From: PALSA-350 sp035507705
GTDB taxonomy: Bacteria > Acidobacteriota > Terriglobia > Terriglobales > Acidobacteriaceae
Direction of reading: 5' to 3'
Assembly (NCBI GenBank): GCA_035507705.1
Contig: DATJNV010000048.1
Coordinates: 33,123 to 97,122, forward strand
Length of the DNA: 64,000 nucleotides
Below, in pieces: positions 1-11,850 of this stretch. Within the stretch, counting starts at the first letter, position 1. Every line of letters begins with the position of its first letter. The translations under genes were made by a program, and so were the position numbers. The notes beneath the pieces were generated by a model, which worked only from the letters and a program-made list of their open reading frames with translations, was not told where the DNA came from and did not search any database.

Positions 1-467
1 TACGCTGTGTTACCAGGCATGGGCCAGTCTTCGTGAATCGACGTCATGTTGATAATGCGGCCGCCACCCCCCTGTTTGAGCATCTGTTTGGCTGCCAGTT
101 GAGTGCCGAAAAACGCGCTTTTCAGGTTGATGTTCAAGACCTTGTCGTACTGGTCTTCGGTGGTGTCGAGAACCGAGGTACGGGTTTCGATCCCGGCGTT
201 GTTCACCATGACATCGAGACGGCCAAACTTGTTCACTGCCGAGTCAATCAATCGCTGAAGGTCCTGCAGCTTGCTAACGTCAGCCTGTACACCGATTACG
301 GCTTCGCCCAAAGCCGCGATCGCTTTCTCCAAAGCATCTGTCGCCTCCGGGTGAGAGACGTAATCGATCACTACGCTGGCGCCCTGACGCGCCAACTCGA
401 GGGCAACGGCTCTACCGATTCCACTATTGCCACCAGTTACAATTGCAACCTTGCTCGCGAGTGACAT
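1..467 (-). CDS. SDR-family oxidoreductase, glucose 1-dehydrogenase-like (C-terminus cut by window edge)
   Basis: The minus strand opens with ATG at 467, preceded by GGAAGGGAG, and reads 155 residues without a stop to the window edge. The N-terminal Rossmann motif TGGNSGIG (residues about 10-17) and the downstream NNAG motif are classical short-chain dehydrogenase/reductase signatures. The catalytic Ser-Tyr-Lys segment lies beyond the edge, apart from the start of the Ser strand (IINMTSIHE). The wording of the N-terminus is closest to glucose 1-dehydrogenase/3-oxoacyl-ACP reductase-type SDRs, which oxidise sugars or reduce ketones with NAD(P). The substrate cannot be decided from a partial protein. 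It sits 13 bp upstream of the glycosidase stop on the same strand, so the two may be read from different promoters or as glycosidase then SDR. Confidence 0.9.
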   Translation of the reverse strand, partial: MSLASKVAIVTGGNSGIGRAVALELARQGASVVIDYVSHPEATDALEKAIAALGEAVIGVQADVSKLQDLQRLIDSAVNKFGRLDVMVNNAGIETRTSVLDTTEDQYDKVLNINLKSAFFGTQLAAKQMLKQGGGGRIINMTSIHEDWPMPGNTA

Positions 468-480
468 GTAACTCCCTTCC

Positions 481-3108
<2,628 letters not shown>

Positions 3109-3410
3109 TTTCTCCGTATTCCGCAGGTCTCCGATTGTACCGGGCAGCCGCTTTCTGGCAATGAAAAGTGTCGTTTCGTTTGATTTCTGCGGATTCAGGG
3201 CTGTTTACCGGTCCTTGATGTTGGGCCGGGTCGGGTTCGGGCTCCTACTGAACAAATTCTTTGGGGATCAGCAAACAGCAGGTCCCTCCGCTAGGCTGCG
3301 CTTCGGTTGATTGGATGACAATTCTGTTGCTGCTTGTTGATTGCTCCCTTGACTTGCCCGCTAGCGGGCAAGTCAGGTGCTCAGTAGGATGGTGTTCGCG
3401 AAAGCTGCGG
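3109..3410. other. Intergenic region with a perfect 24-bp palindrome
   Basis: 302 bp between the glycosidase start and the response-regulator stop (both minus strand). It holds no convincing ORF. The only marked structure is the palindrome at 3351-3374. The glycosidase promoter should lie in the part nearest 3108, but I cannot assign -35/-10 boxes with confidence. Confidence 0.5.
3351..3374. repeat. Perfect palindrome (possible terminator stem or operator)
   Basis: The half-site GACTTGCCCGCT is followed immediately by its exact reverse complement, giving a 12-bp arm with no spacer. There is no U-tract on either side, so a classical intrinsic terminator is not obvious. It lies about 37 bp beyond the response-regulator stop codon and about 240 bp upstream of the glycosidase start, so it could terminate the former or bind a dimeric regulator of the latter. 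Confidence 0.6.
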
Positions 3411-4040
3411 CTAGAGGTGAGCTAAACCCCGTTGCAGGGCCACAACGACCGCCTGAGTACGGTCGGTTACGTTCAGCCGCATCAGGATGACACTCACATG
3501 CGATTTAACCGTGGCTTCCTTGATGGATAGTTCGTCGGCAATTTCGCGATTGCTTTTCCCGCGCACCAACAGGGCAAGCACCTCCCTTTCCCGGGTGCTC
3601 AACTCGCCGTCAGGCAAGCGTGAGGCCAGGGCACGGGTAACCGGCGGGGGCAGGAAATTCCGCCCGGCATAGACCTTGCGCAGGGCCTCCACCAGAACTT
3701 CGTGAGGCATACCCTTGATGAGATATCCCATAGCCCCAGCTTCCAGCGCTTGATGGATATCTTCGTCGCCTTCATAGGTGGTAAGCACAATGAAGCGCGC
3801 CTGGGGAGCGTTCCGGCGCACTGCACGAATGACTTCGACCCCGCTCTTGTCGGGAAGGCGCAGATCCATGAGAGTAATGTCCGGGCGAAGATCCCAAAAC
3901 AGGCTGACAGCCTCCTCAGCATTTCCGGCCTGACCGGCGACTACCATGTTCGGCTGCGACTGGATGATGGCCGCAATGCCAAAGCGCATGATGGGATGAT
4001 CGTCGCAGATCAGGATCCTGATTTTTGGAGACTCGTTCAT
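3411..4040 (-). CDS. NarL/FixJ-family DNA-binding response regulator
   Basis: 209 residues. An N-terminal receiver domain carries the acidic pair D13-D14, the predicted phosphorylated Asp at D59 (LMDLRLP) and a Lys in the YLIKG loop. A C-terminal LuxR-type helix-turn-helix begins at LSTREREVLALL and includes SNREIADELSIKEATVKSHV. Length and layout are those of NarL-type output regulators. It overlaps the upstream histidine kinase gene by ATGA (start at 4040, kinase stop at 4037), so the two are translationally coupled and almost certainly a cognate pair. Likely targets are the flanking glycosidase or the divergent TonB-dependent receptor (inference). Confidence 0.95.
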   Translation of the reverse strand: MNESPKIRILICDDHPIMRFGIAAIIQSQPNMVVAGQAGNAEEAVSLFWDLRPDITLMDLRLPDKSGVEVIRAVRRNAPQARFIVLTTYEGDEDIHQALEAGAMGYLIKGMPHEVLVEALRKVYAGRNFLPPPVTRALASRLPDGELSTREREVLALLVRGKSNREIADELSIKEATVKSHVSVILMRLNVTDRTQAVVVALQRGLAHL

Positions 4041-7000
4041 AGCCGCATGCCGTCCTCGGCCAGCGGGGACTGCAAATGCATACGACGAATGCTGAAGGAG
4101 ACGGTCGTTCCGCGTTCGCGGACGCTCACGATGTTGAGTTGCCCACCCATCCGCTCCACACGCTCGCGCATGCCTTCGATTCCGTAGTGTTGCCCGCCGT
4201 CAGCTCTGCGGGCATTGGCGTCGAAACCACAACCATCATCGGAAACGCTGCTGTCTAGCTCCTCCTTCGTGTACACGAGATTGATCTGAATCGAGCGAGG
4301 CCGCCCGTGCAAAGCCGCATTGTAGACAGCCTCTCGTATTACCATCAGTAACTCGCGAGCCAGGGGACCCCTTACACTGAAAGGCCGCCCTTCTTCGGTG
4401 CAATGCACGGCGATGCCGAATTCCTCGCTGGTGCGAGCAGCAATGGCAGCCGCCGAAGCGCCCAGGTCCGATACCGAGTCCTCTTTGTGGCGGAGGTTCC
4501 ACACCGCCTGGCGCGCTTCGTCAATGGTGGAGCGCACCTGCATGCGCGCATGATCAAGAAGATTCTCCTGCAAAGCGAGATTCTCGCGGCGCAAGCTGGA
4601 GATGGCTTCCAGCAAGGCCGAGATGCTGGTGCAACCCTGGATTACGGTGTCGTGCATCTCGCGCGCCAGGCGGTTCCGTTCCTCAAGAACAGCCTTGAAG
4701 CGAAGCCTGAGGGAACGGATCCGCGACTGATAAATTGCGAAAATCAGCAGTGCCGCCGTCAGCAGGCAAAGCGTAACGAACCACCAGGTCGCGTAAAAAT
4801 AGGGTCTCTTTTCCAGCTCAAAGGAAGCCTCCGACACCGCCGCGGGATTGCTTACTTCGAAAGCCTCTACACGAAACTGGTATTTGCCTGAGGGAAGGTT
4901 GGTATAGGTGGCGACACGGCTCGTTCCCGCGTAGGTCCAATCCGGATCGAAGTTCTCGAGGCGGTAGCGGAAACGAACATTCTCCTGAGAGCGCAACAGC
5001 AGAGGCGCGAAATTGATCTCCAGGCGCGACAACGATGCTGGAAAAACGGCAGATGGCAAGACCGGCATGTCGCGGCCATCCGCATTGATCCCGGTTAACA
5101 GCACTCGGGGTAATGCGACGCGTGGGCGTGGCTGAGGCAACACGCGCACCGCACCGCGGCTGCTCGCAAACCAGATCGCGCCATCTATCGCCACACATCC
5201 GGCGGGCTGGCGCCCTCCGTACATCTGGGCGGGAATGGAGTCGTAAGGAAGGTCATAAACATTCACTCGCAGCCGCCCGTCGCCATTTTGCTCCGCTGTG
5301 GGCGGCGCGAATGAGGAGATGCTTGAGGGTCCGCTCACCCATATCAAGCCTCGCTGGTCGGCAAGAAGCTGGTAGATGCTGTCACTGGCCAATCCCTGAG
5401 CCGTGGTGTAGGTCGTCATCTTTCCGTCGAGATAGCGAACGAGCCCATGATTCCGCGTTCCAAACCACAGAGCCCCGTCGTTGTCTTCGACGATAGACCA
5501 GACTTTCTCTTCCCCGAGTGCCGCAGTGACAGCATCGTGTACAAAGACGCCTGCGCGCATATGGCTCAGGCCGTGGTCGGTTCCGATCCAAATGTCTCCG
5601 TTACTGTCCTCAAGCAGGGCCCGGGTGCTGAAGTAGGCGAGGCCATTCCGCTCCCCATATTGCCGCGAATCCTCTCCGTCGATACGGCTGACCCCTTCAT
5701 CGGTCGCGACCCAAACCGCGCCATCTCGACTCTGCAAAAACGCACGGATGAAGTTGTTGGTCAACTTTCCAGGAGCCGTGTAGTGAATCACGCCTGCATG
5801 GGTAATCCGGTAAACGCCGCTGCCGTCGGTCCCGATCCAGAGGTCCCCAGTCCGGTCGCGGAATACATTGCGAACTGGAACATCCGGCAAGTTGGGGAAT
5901 TTATATGGCCGCGCAACTCCATCGCGAATCGCGAAGACGCCGGATGACACGGCCCAGATTGTCCCATTCGGATCCGCGGAGATGGTTCCAACATCCGGGT
6001 CGGAATCTCCAGGAAGTGGCAGCACACTGACCGGGGTCTTGCTCAGTCGCACCATCCCCTCCTGGGTGCCGATCCAAACCTGCTGCTCACCGTCCTCAAA
6101 GATGCTTAGAACTGTATTACTCGGCAGCAGATCGTTTCTCGTCCAGTGGGTGAAGGTGCCATTGGCATAACGGTACAAACCGTGCCCGATAGTGCCGATC
6201 CACAAAGTACCGTCGCTCGTCTGGCGGAGTGCGCGCACCGTGCCTTTGATTTCCCTGACTGGCTGAAACTTCCCCTGCACCAGCCGGTTCAGGCCACCGA
6301 CCGTTCCCACCCACACGGTGCCATCCTGGGTCTCTACGATCGATTTCACTCGATTCTCACTGTCGATGCCTGGCAGTTGCTTCACAGTGGCGATGCCGTG
6401 ATCGAACACTAAAAGCGCGGAGCCGCCTACCCATATGCGATGCTCGCGATCCTCGATGATTGAATGCACGGCAAGACTGTCCGTGTAGGGAGAGGTATCG
6501 ACATGGCGTATTCGGCCCTGGACGACCTGAAAGAGACCGTTATCGGTGCCGATCCAGACTCGGCCCTGGTCGTCCTCGAGCAGACCGCGAACAAACCCGT
6601 TGCTTAGTCCGTTGCTCCCGTTATAGGCACGGAAGCGTCCATTGTGAAAATGGAAAGCCCCGCCACCGTCAGTGCCGATCCACAGGCTGGAATCGCGCGT
6701 GGAGAGGACGCAAAAGACGCTGTTCTCAGCCAGGGCTGGTGTGGTCGCATGGTCGTATAGCCTGAAACGGGATCCGTCGAACTGCACCAGCCCACCGGTA
6801 GTGCCGATCCACAGATAACCGTCGTCGGATTGCTCGATCGCCTGCACCGTGTCCTCAGGGAGGCCATCCTGAATCCGCCAGACGCGACGCATATATTGTT
6901 CGCCGGGAGCCGCATCCGCCGGGCTGCGGACGGTAGCTGCGGAGTCGCTCGCATGTCCTGGAGCTACGGACAGAAGAACAACAAGAAGCACCGGCTGTAT

Positions 7001-7060
7001 CCAACCAGCAAGACGCTGGAAGCGCGAAGAAGTTCCGTTATTGCGCGCAAAACCGGACAT
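4037..7060 (-). CDS. Reg_prop/Y_Y_Y sensor histidine kinase (HisKA_3 type)
   Basis: About 1007 residues from the ATG at 7060; an in-frame upstream start at 7153 would add 31 residues, but the 7060 start places the hydrophobic signal segment close to the N-terminus. The periplasmic part contains about 14 short repeats ending in WIGT/WVGT-like motifs, the two-component regulator propeller, enough for two seven-bladed propellers. A Y_Y_Y domain (FRYRLENFDPDW) follows, then one membrane helix around residues 755-775. The NarL-partner kinase core has phospho-accepting H803 in REMHDTVIQG and an ATP-binding domain with the N-box EAVYNAALHG and DDGCGFD. Such kinases sense polysaccharide or small-molecule signals in the periplasm. 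The gene is coupled to the NarL regulator downstream and is divergent from a TonB-dependent receptor. Confidence 0.93.
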   Translation of the reverse strand: MSGFARNNGTSSRFQRLAGWIQPVLLVVLLSVAPGHASDSAATVRSPADAAPGEQYMRRVWRIQDGLPEDTVQAIEQSDDGYLWIGTTGGLVQFDGSRFRLYDHATTPALAENSVFCVLSTRDSSLWIGTDGGGAFHFHNGRFRAYNGSNGLSNGFVRGLLEDDQGRVWIGTDNGLFQVVQGRIRHVDTSPYTDSLAVHSIIEDREHRIWVGGSALLVFDHGIATVKQLPGIDSENRVKSIVETQDGTVWVGTVGGLNRLVQGKFQPVREIKGTVRALRQTSDGTLWIGTIGHGLYRYANGTFTHWTRNDLLPSNTVLSIFEDGEQQVWIGTQEGMVRLSKTPVSVLPLPGDSDPDVGTISADPNGTIWAVSSGVFAIRDGVARPYKFPNLPDVPVRNVFRDRTGDLWIGTDGSGVYRITHAGVIHYTAPGKLTNNFIRAFLQSRDGAVWVATDEGVSRIDGEDSRQYGERNGLAYFSTRALLEDSNGDIWIGTDHGLSHMRAGVFVHDAVTAALGEEKVWSIVEDNDGALWFGTRNHGLVRYLDGKMTTYTTAQGLASDSIYQLLADQRGLIWVSGPSSISSFAPPTAEQNGDGRLRVNVYDLPYDSIPAQMYGGRQPAGCVAIDGAIWFASSRGAVRVLPQPRPRVALPRVLLTGINADGRDMPVLPSAVFPASLSRLEINFAPLLLRSQENVRFRYRLENFDPDWTYAGTSRVATYTNLPSGKYQFRVEAFEVSNPAAVSEASFELEKRPYFYATWWFVTLCLLTAALLIFAIYQSRIRSLRLRFKAVLEERNRLAREMHDTVIQGCTSISALLEAISSLRRENLALQENLLDHARMQVRSTIDEARQAVWNLRHKEDSVSDLGASAAAIAARTSEEFGIAVHCTEEGRPFSVRGPLARELLMVIREAVYNAALHGRPRSIQINLVYTKEELDSSVSDDGCGFDANARRADGGQHYGIEGMRERVERMGGQLNIVSVRERGTTVSFSIRRMHLQSPLAEDGMRL

Positions 7061-7341
7061 TACTGATCGCCCTGAACCAGACCGGGGAGGCTTGAGGAAG
7101 GAGTGTACCACCCGTGCGCAGCGACTGTGGCTCTCTTTACCTAGCTTGGCCATCGGTAACTTTTTTCTGCAGAGTCATACTTTAGGCGGATTCGCGTGCT
7201 GTGTGTGAGTGCCTAGAGTTCTACCCGGCTACAACCCAGATGCGCGGGCGTTTTGTAACTGACCCGAACTATCATCTATCCCCGTGAAATCGACACCCAA
7301 AAGGAAAGGGTGCTGCGATCACGGATTCTGAGGAGCCGTGT

Positions 7342-10300
7342 ATGACGCAAGCGAGCGTTTCCCAGGTTTCATTCGCCAGAAAACACCACCTAGCCATATT
7401 GATCCCGCTGCTGTGCCTCATATTGTCGCTGGTTCCTTCCGCCAGCGCCCAGGCCATCTTTGGCTCCATCAACGGCGTGGTCACCGATCAAAGCGGCGCT
7501 GTTATACCGAATGCTTCGATCACCATCACCGATACAGATAAAGGCACCAGCCGTATTGTCAAGACGTCCGGCAGCGGTGAGTACCTGGTGCACGATCTGA
7601 TTCCGGACCACTACAAACTCAAAATTGAAGCGCCAGGATTCGCCGCCGAGGAGTCGCCGATCCTCACGGTCTCGGCCGATAGTTCGGCACAGTTGAATTT
7701 CCAACTGAAGACGGGGACCGCCTCGCAGACAGTTGAAGTATCCGCCGAGGCGCCCGCGCTCAAGACCGACCGCGCAGACGTCTCCACAACACTCAATACA
7801 CTGACTGTCGAAGAGACACCGAATCTGATACGCAACACCACGAGCCTGGTCTTACTTGCACCGGCAACCACAGCCTCGACCTTTTCCAACGCCAATGCCG
7901 AAGACCCTCAACGCTCGATTCCGATCTCTTCCAACGGTCAATCGCCGTTCTCCGCGGGCTTCATCCTCGATGGAGCAAACGATAAAGATGGGTTCATCGG
8001 AGAGATCGTGGTCAATCCGCCGCTTGATTCGATCCAGGAAATGAAGTTCATCAACCAGAATTACGACGCCGAGTTCGGGGCCGCGGTTGCGGGCGTGACG
8101 GTGATGCAAACCAAATCCGGGACAAACAATTTCCACGGCTCGGTTTACGATTACCGGCATAGCGACGCCCAGCAGGCACGCGACCCATTCACGCAGTATC
8201 CAGGAAACAACCCGGTCGGACCTGATATTCCGAGTACCCTGTCCAATGTTTTCGGTGGCACCATCGGCGGCCCTATCAAGCGGGACAAGCTCTTCTTTTT
8301 CGCCGACTATCAGGGAACCCGGCAGAAGGCCGGAAACTCCTTCAAGCTTACGGTTCCTACCGCTGAGGTTCATTCCACCTGTACGGGCACAGGCCCAGGC
8401 AACTGCGATTTAAGTGAATATCTTCAGGGTGGCCAGGGACAGGCTTACGATCCGGCGACCGGTGCTTTGAACGCGAATGGCGCGAATACCGGCGCTGGCC
8501 GCGTACCTTTCGTCAATAATCAGATTCCCAACTCCCGCTTGTCGCCCGCCGCGATCAATCTGCTGAAGTTGATTGCGGCTCCCAGCCTGCCGGGTGTGCA
8601 GAACAATTACGTCGCCAGTGGCTTTGGCGTGTACAACTTCAACCAGGCTGACGCACGCATCGACTACCAGTTGAAAGCCAACCTCCACATCTTTGGCCGG
8701 TATGGCTATCTCGGCTCCAATCAAAATTCACCCGCTGCGCTGGGCGCCGTGGGGGGTAATGGATTTGGTGTAGGCGGTTGGGCCGGGAGCGAAACGGGCG
8801 GCAATCACAGCCTGGTAACCGGCGGCGACCTTGTTGTCTCGCCCAAGCTGGTAACGGATTTTCGATTCTCTTATTTTCGCTATGCCTTCGTAGAAGCCAA
8901 GTATGACGGGACGACTCCACTCATGACCAACCTGGGCTGGGTAGGCCTGAATACCGATGCCCCGGGATCCGGCGGAGCATCGCAAATCGAGATTGGCGAC
9001 GGCGGCAGCAAAATCGGGGAGATGGCTTACCTCGGCTCCGGCAACAATGGGGCCAACCACTGCAACTGCCCCCTCAATATGACCGAACAGGAGTACGCGT
9101 TTGTGAATGACTGGACGCGCGACATCGGCCGCCACTCTGTCAAATTCGGTGCTGAGGTTCGCCGCCTTCAGGAACTGCGGATTCCCAGCGACGTGAATCG
9201 CACCGGCCAACTGCAGTTTGCGGACGAACGCACTGCTACCTCCTCTGGCTCTACTCCAGGAGGTTTGGGCATCGCCTCACTTCTTTTTGGAGATGTTTCC
9301 CAAATCTCTCGGTACTTCAGCACGTCGACAACTGCCGAGGAACACCAGTACCGTACATTCTTTTATGTACAGGACAATTGGAAATTTTCGCCCAGGTTGA
9401 CGCTCAACCTGGGACTGCGTTGGGAGATCTATTTCCCCGAAGCGGTGAATGGAAAGGGTATGGGCGGCTTCTATGACCTGAACACGAACACGATTCGCGT
9501 GGCAGGTTATGGAAATATCGGGATGAACCTGAACATCCAAAACAATTACAAATTCCTTGCACCACGGGTGGGATTCGCTTATCAGGCGAGGCCTTCGACA
9601 GTCATCCGCGGCGGGTATGGCCGCGCCTTCGATCCCGGATTCTTTGGGGACATCTTCGGTCAGTTGGTAACCCAGACCATCCCTGTTTTGCAAAACCAGC
9701 AGTTGAACCAACTCGATGGTGAACTCTATGATGCCGCCCGCAACCTCGATGGTAGCGTCTATAACATCGCTACCGGGCCTTCGGCTCCGGTGAACCAATA
9801 CAACATCCCAGCCAATGGGCAACTTCCATTGCCTCCGGGAATTTCTCCCACTTCCCGCCCGGACCAGATGAGAATTCCGTATGTAGACGGTTGGAACCTC
9901 ACGCTGCAACAGCAAGTCGGTGCGACAACGAGTTTCAGCCTGGCCTATGTTGGAAATAAATCGACTCACTCGATTCCCAATTCAACCTGGGGCGGCGTGA
10001 ATTGGAACGATTACACGGTAGTCGGTTTCGCTGAAGGGCTCAGCCAGTGCCAACGCTCCATCTTCTTCGCGAAATGGGGTTACTGTGGCCCAAGCTACAT
10101 CGGCTATTACGTAAACGAGGCGAATGCTCATTACAACTCACTGCAGGCAACGCTCGAAAAGCGTCTCTCACACGGCCTGCAGTTTGGTTCCAGCTATGTC
10201 TGGTCGGCCGCTATCGGCACCGGCTCAGGCACCTACTTCATGATTGATCCTCACGCCGAGTGGGGCCGCTTCGATTTCAATCGTACGAACGATTTCAAGC

Positions 10301-10884
10301 TCTACGGAAACTATGTCTTGCCCTTCGGGCATGGGCAACAATTTGCTTCCAACCTACCTGGGTGGGCCAATGGGGTCGTAGGCGGTTTAGCGCTGAACGC
10401 AAATCTGCACCTGGCGAGTGGGCTTCCCTATAGTCCCAGCTACGGTGAGTGCGGTTCGGACGTAGACAACGGACCGTGCCGGCCGAATCTCGTCCATCAA
10501 ATTTCGCAAAACGCGGGTTCGCTGAATACCGCGACTCATTCCGCAACCTACCTTGTGCCGGTCGCACCTATGACCACCAATGGGGTAGTCAGCGGTCCGT
10601 ATTCCCGCCCCCAGGTCGAGCATTTTGGTGATGTTCCTTATAACGGCTTCACGGGTCCAGGGTACTTCTCTACCGATCTCGCCCTCAGCAAGGTCTTCAA
10701 TCTGTATGAAAGCCTGAGCATGAAGCTCGAGGTGCAGGCACAAAATGCTTTCAATCATCCCAATCTTGCGGTTCCGAGCACGACTTGCGTCGATTGTGCG
10801 GGCAATGGCCAGGTCACGGATATTCTCGGGGGCACATTTGGCGGCATGCGGCAACTGCAGTTTGTTGCTCGCTTCTCTTTCTGA
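7342..10884 (+). CDS. TonB-dependent receptor, Oar-like, with carboxypeptidase-regulatory-like N-terminal domain
   Basis: 1180 residues with a signal peptide ending near ASAQA (residue 37). A carboxypeptidase-regulatory-like Ig domain follows at about 40-120 (INGVVTDQSGAVIPNA). After it come a plug region (about 130-260, with SGFILDGANDKDGF-like text) and a long beta-barrel ending in the aromatic terminus VARFSF typical of outer-membrane proteins. No clear TonB box was located. This architecture is massively expanded in acidobacteria and is thought to import oligosaccharides or other large ligands. The start ATG has GAGGAG 6-11 bp upstream. It is transcribed divergently from the Reg_prop kinase, a layout like polysaccharide-utilisation loci, so regulation by that kinase/NarL pair is plausible. 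Confidence 0.93.
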   Translation: MTQASVSQVSFARKHHLAILIPLLCLILSLVPSASAQAIFGSINGVVTDQSGAVIPNASITITDTDKGTSRIVKTSGSGEYLVHDLIPDHYKLKIEAPGFAAEESPILTVSADSSAQLNFQLKTGTASQTVEVSAEAPALKTDRADVSTTLNTLTVEETPNLIRNTTSLVLLAPATTASTFSNANAEDPQRSIPISSNGQSPFSAGFILDGANDKDGFIGEIVVNPPLDSIQEMKFINQNYDAEFGAAVAGVTVMQTKSGTNNFHGSVYDYRHSDAQQARDPFTQYPGNNPVGPDIPSTLSNVFGGTIGGPIKRDKLFFFADYQGTRQKAGNSFKLTVPTAEVHSTCTGTGPGNCDLSEYLQGGQGQAYDPATGALNANGANTGAGRVPFVNNQIPNSRLSPAAINLLKLIAAPSLPGVQNNYVASGFGVYNFNQADARIDYQLKANLHIFGRYGYLGSNQNSPAALGAVGGNGFGVGGWAGSETGGNHSLVTGGDLVVSPKLVTDFRFSYFRYAFVEAKYDGTTPLMTNLGWVGLNTDAPGSGGASQIEIGDGGSKIGEMAYLGSGNNGANHCNCPLNMTEQEYAFVNDWTRDIGRHSVKFGAEVRRLQELRIPSDVNRTGQLQFADERTATSSGSTPGGLGIASLLFGDVSQISRYFSTSTTAEEHQYRTFFYVQDNWKFSPRLTLNLGLRWEIYFPEAVNGKGMGGFYDLNTNTIRVAGYGNIGMNLNIQNNYKFLAPRVGFAYQARPSTVIRGGYGRAFDPGFFGDIFGQLVTQTIPVLQNQQLNQLDGELYDAARNLDGSVYNIATGPSAPVNQYNIPANGQLPLPPGISPTSRPDQMRIPYVDGWNLTLQQQVGATTSFSLAYVGNKSTHSIPNSTWGGVNWNDYTVVGFAEGLSQCQRSIFFAKWGYCGPSYIGYYVNEANAHYNSLQATLEKRLSHGLQFGSSYVWSAAIGTGSGTYFMIDPHAEWGRFDFNRTNDFKLYGNYVLPFGHGQQFASNLPGWANGVVGGLALNANLHLASGLPYSPSYGECGSDVDNGPCRPNLVHQISQNAGSLNTATHSATYLVPVAPMTTNGVVSGPYSRPQVEHFGDVPYNGFTGPGYFSTDLALSKVFNLYESLSMKLEVQAQNAFNHPNLAVPSTTCVDCAGNGQVTDILGGTFGGMRQLQFVARFSF

Positions 10885-10952
10885 GGATGCCCATTCCTCA
10901 GGGGGCCGAGCGCCTGCGATGAAAATGAGGATCGGGTAGGCTCGGGTCTAAG

Positions 10953-11060
10953 TGGCTGGGTGAGAGTTCACGAATTGTCACAGCGGCGGTGCCTCAGGGG
11001 CTGAAGCCCAAACCAATTTGACGTATCAGGGCACGACTAAGAGTCGTGCCCTGATACAAA
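10953..11060 (+). repeat. Intergenic palindromic repeat, copy A
   Basis: This copy has the family's blocks in order: a GTGAGAG-type lead, GCGGCGGTGCCTCAGGGGCT, GAAGCCCAAAC, and the terminal palindrome ending CCTGATACAAA. The palindrome arm is longer than in the other copies: 11023-11038 pairs with 11042-11057 (16 bp, loop AAG). It lies between the convergent receptor and subunit-3 genes, where the hairpin could stop transcription from both sides. Confidence 0.8.
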
Positions 11061-11078
11061 ACACGTGTTCAGTGACGG

Positions 11079-11738
11079 TTACTCTTCGTCTTCAACGCCC
11101 TTTACGGGGTGGCGGAGAATTTGCTCCAGGCTCCTGGGAGCAGCGGTGAAGGCTTTGCCGTGGTACTTGTCGATCTCGTATCGGTAACTCATGCGCGGCC
11201 CCGGAAAGCCGATCAACTTCCAGCCAACCATCTCGATATTGCCGCCGTGAAGCGGGTCACAAAACATGCCTTCGATGGTGTGGGAGCGCAAGAGCTGGAA
11301 GAACCGGCTGTCCTGAATCTTCTCCAGGCGCATGTCCTGCTGGTCGGCCAAAACGCTTGAAAAATCGTCTCCGAGCAATGGGATGCCGGCGCGGTAGGTC
11401 TGCTGAGGATTTTCCTTACCCTGGTAGCCGTGTTCAGGGACCGATTCAATCCAGGGTCCCTTAGTGTAACGATATTTGTCTTTTCCGTATGGACCTGCGA
11501 GCTGACGGTCAATATAAATGACTACCCCTGCCTCCGTTGCCCCAGGACCGCTTTCGTCACTAGGAAAGATACGTTGTGCGGCGGCCTGGACGGTTTTTGC
11601 CTCCTGGGCTGTAAAGAAACGCAGCGGTAGCTTGACGGCATCCTGAGCAACCGCGGGGATTAGCTCACCCACGAGTGAAGACAACAAGAGGCCGCTCAGT
11701 GCCTTGGCCGGAACCATTATGAATTCGCGCCGTTTCAT
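11079..11738 (-). CDS. Gluconate 2-dehydrogenase subunit 3 family protein
   Basis: 219 residues starting after a near-perfect AGGAGG. The N-terminus KRREFI followed by a hydrophobic stretch is a Tat-type signal, so the protein is exported folded together with its flavoprotein partner. The body (FFTAQEAKTVQAAAQRIFPSD and later GPWIESVPEHGYQG) matches the small subunit of membrane-bound FAD-dependent gluconate/2-keto-gluconate/glucose dehydrogenases (PF13618 type). This subunit acts as chaperone or structural partner of the GMC-type catalytic subunit encoded 112 bp upstream. The usual third subunit, a multiheme cytochrome c, is not present nearby, so electrons must leave by another route. Confidence 0.9.
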   Translation of the reverse strand: MKRREFIMVPAKALSGLLLSSLVGELIPAVAQDAVKLPLRFFTAQEAKTVQAAAQRIFPSDESGPGATEAGVVIYIDRQLAGPYGKDKYRYTKGPWIESVPEHGYQGKENPQQTYRAGIPLLGDDFSSVLADQQDMRLEKIQDSRFFQLLRSHTIEGMFCDPLHGGNIEMVGWKLIGFPGPRMSYRYEIDKYHGKAFTAAPRSLEQILRHPVKGVEDEE

Positions 11739-11763
11739 ATACCTCCTAGCCGACTACGGAAAA

Positions 11764-11829
11764 CCCAGGGGCGAAAGCCCAAACTATTTTCAAGCATGTG
11801 CGAACGACTAAAGTCGTGCCCTGATCCAA
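11764..11829 (+). repeat. Intergenic palindromic repeat, copy B
   Basis: A shorter copy with CAGGGGCGAAAGCCCAAAC and then ACGACTAAAGTCGT, CCCTGATCCAA. It sits in the 112-bp gap inside the GMC/subunit-3 gene pair, so it may partly attenuate read-through from the flavoprotein gene to the small subunit. Confidence 0.75.
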
Positions 11830-11850
11830 GATCGGCCCCTCCGCAAGCTG

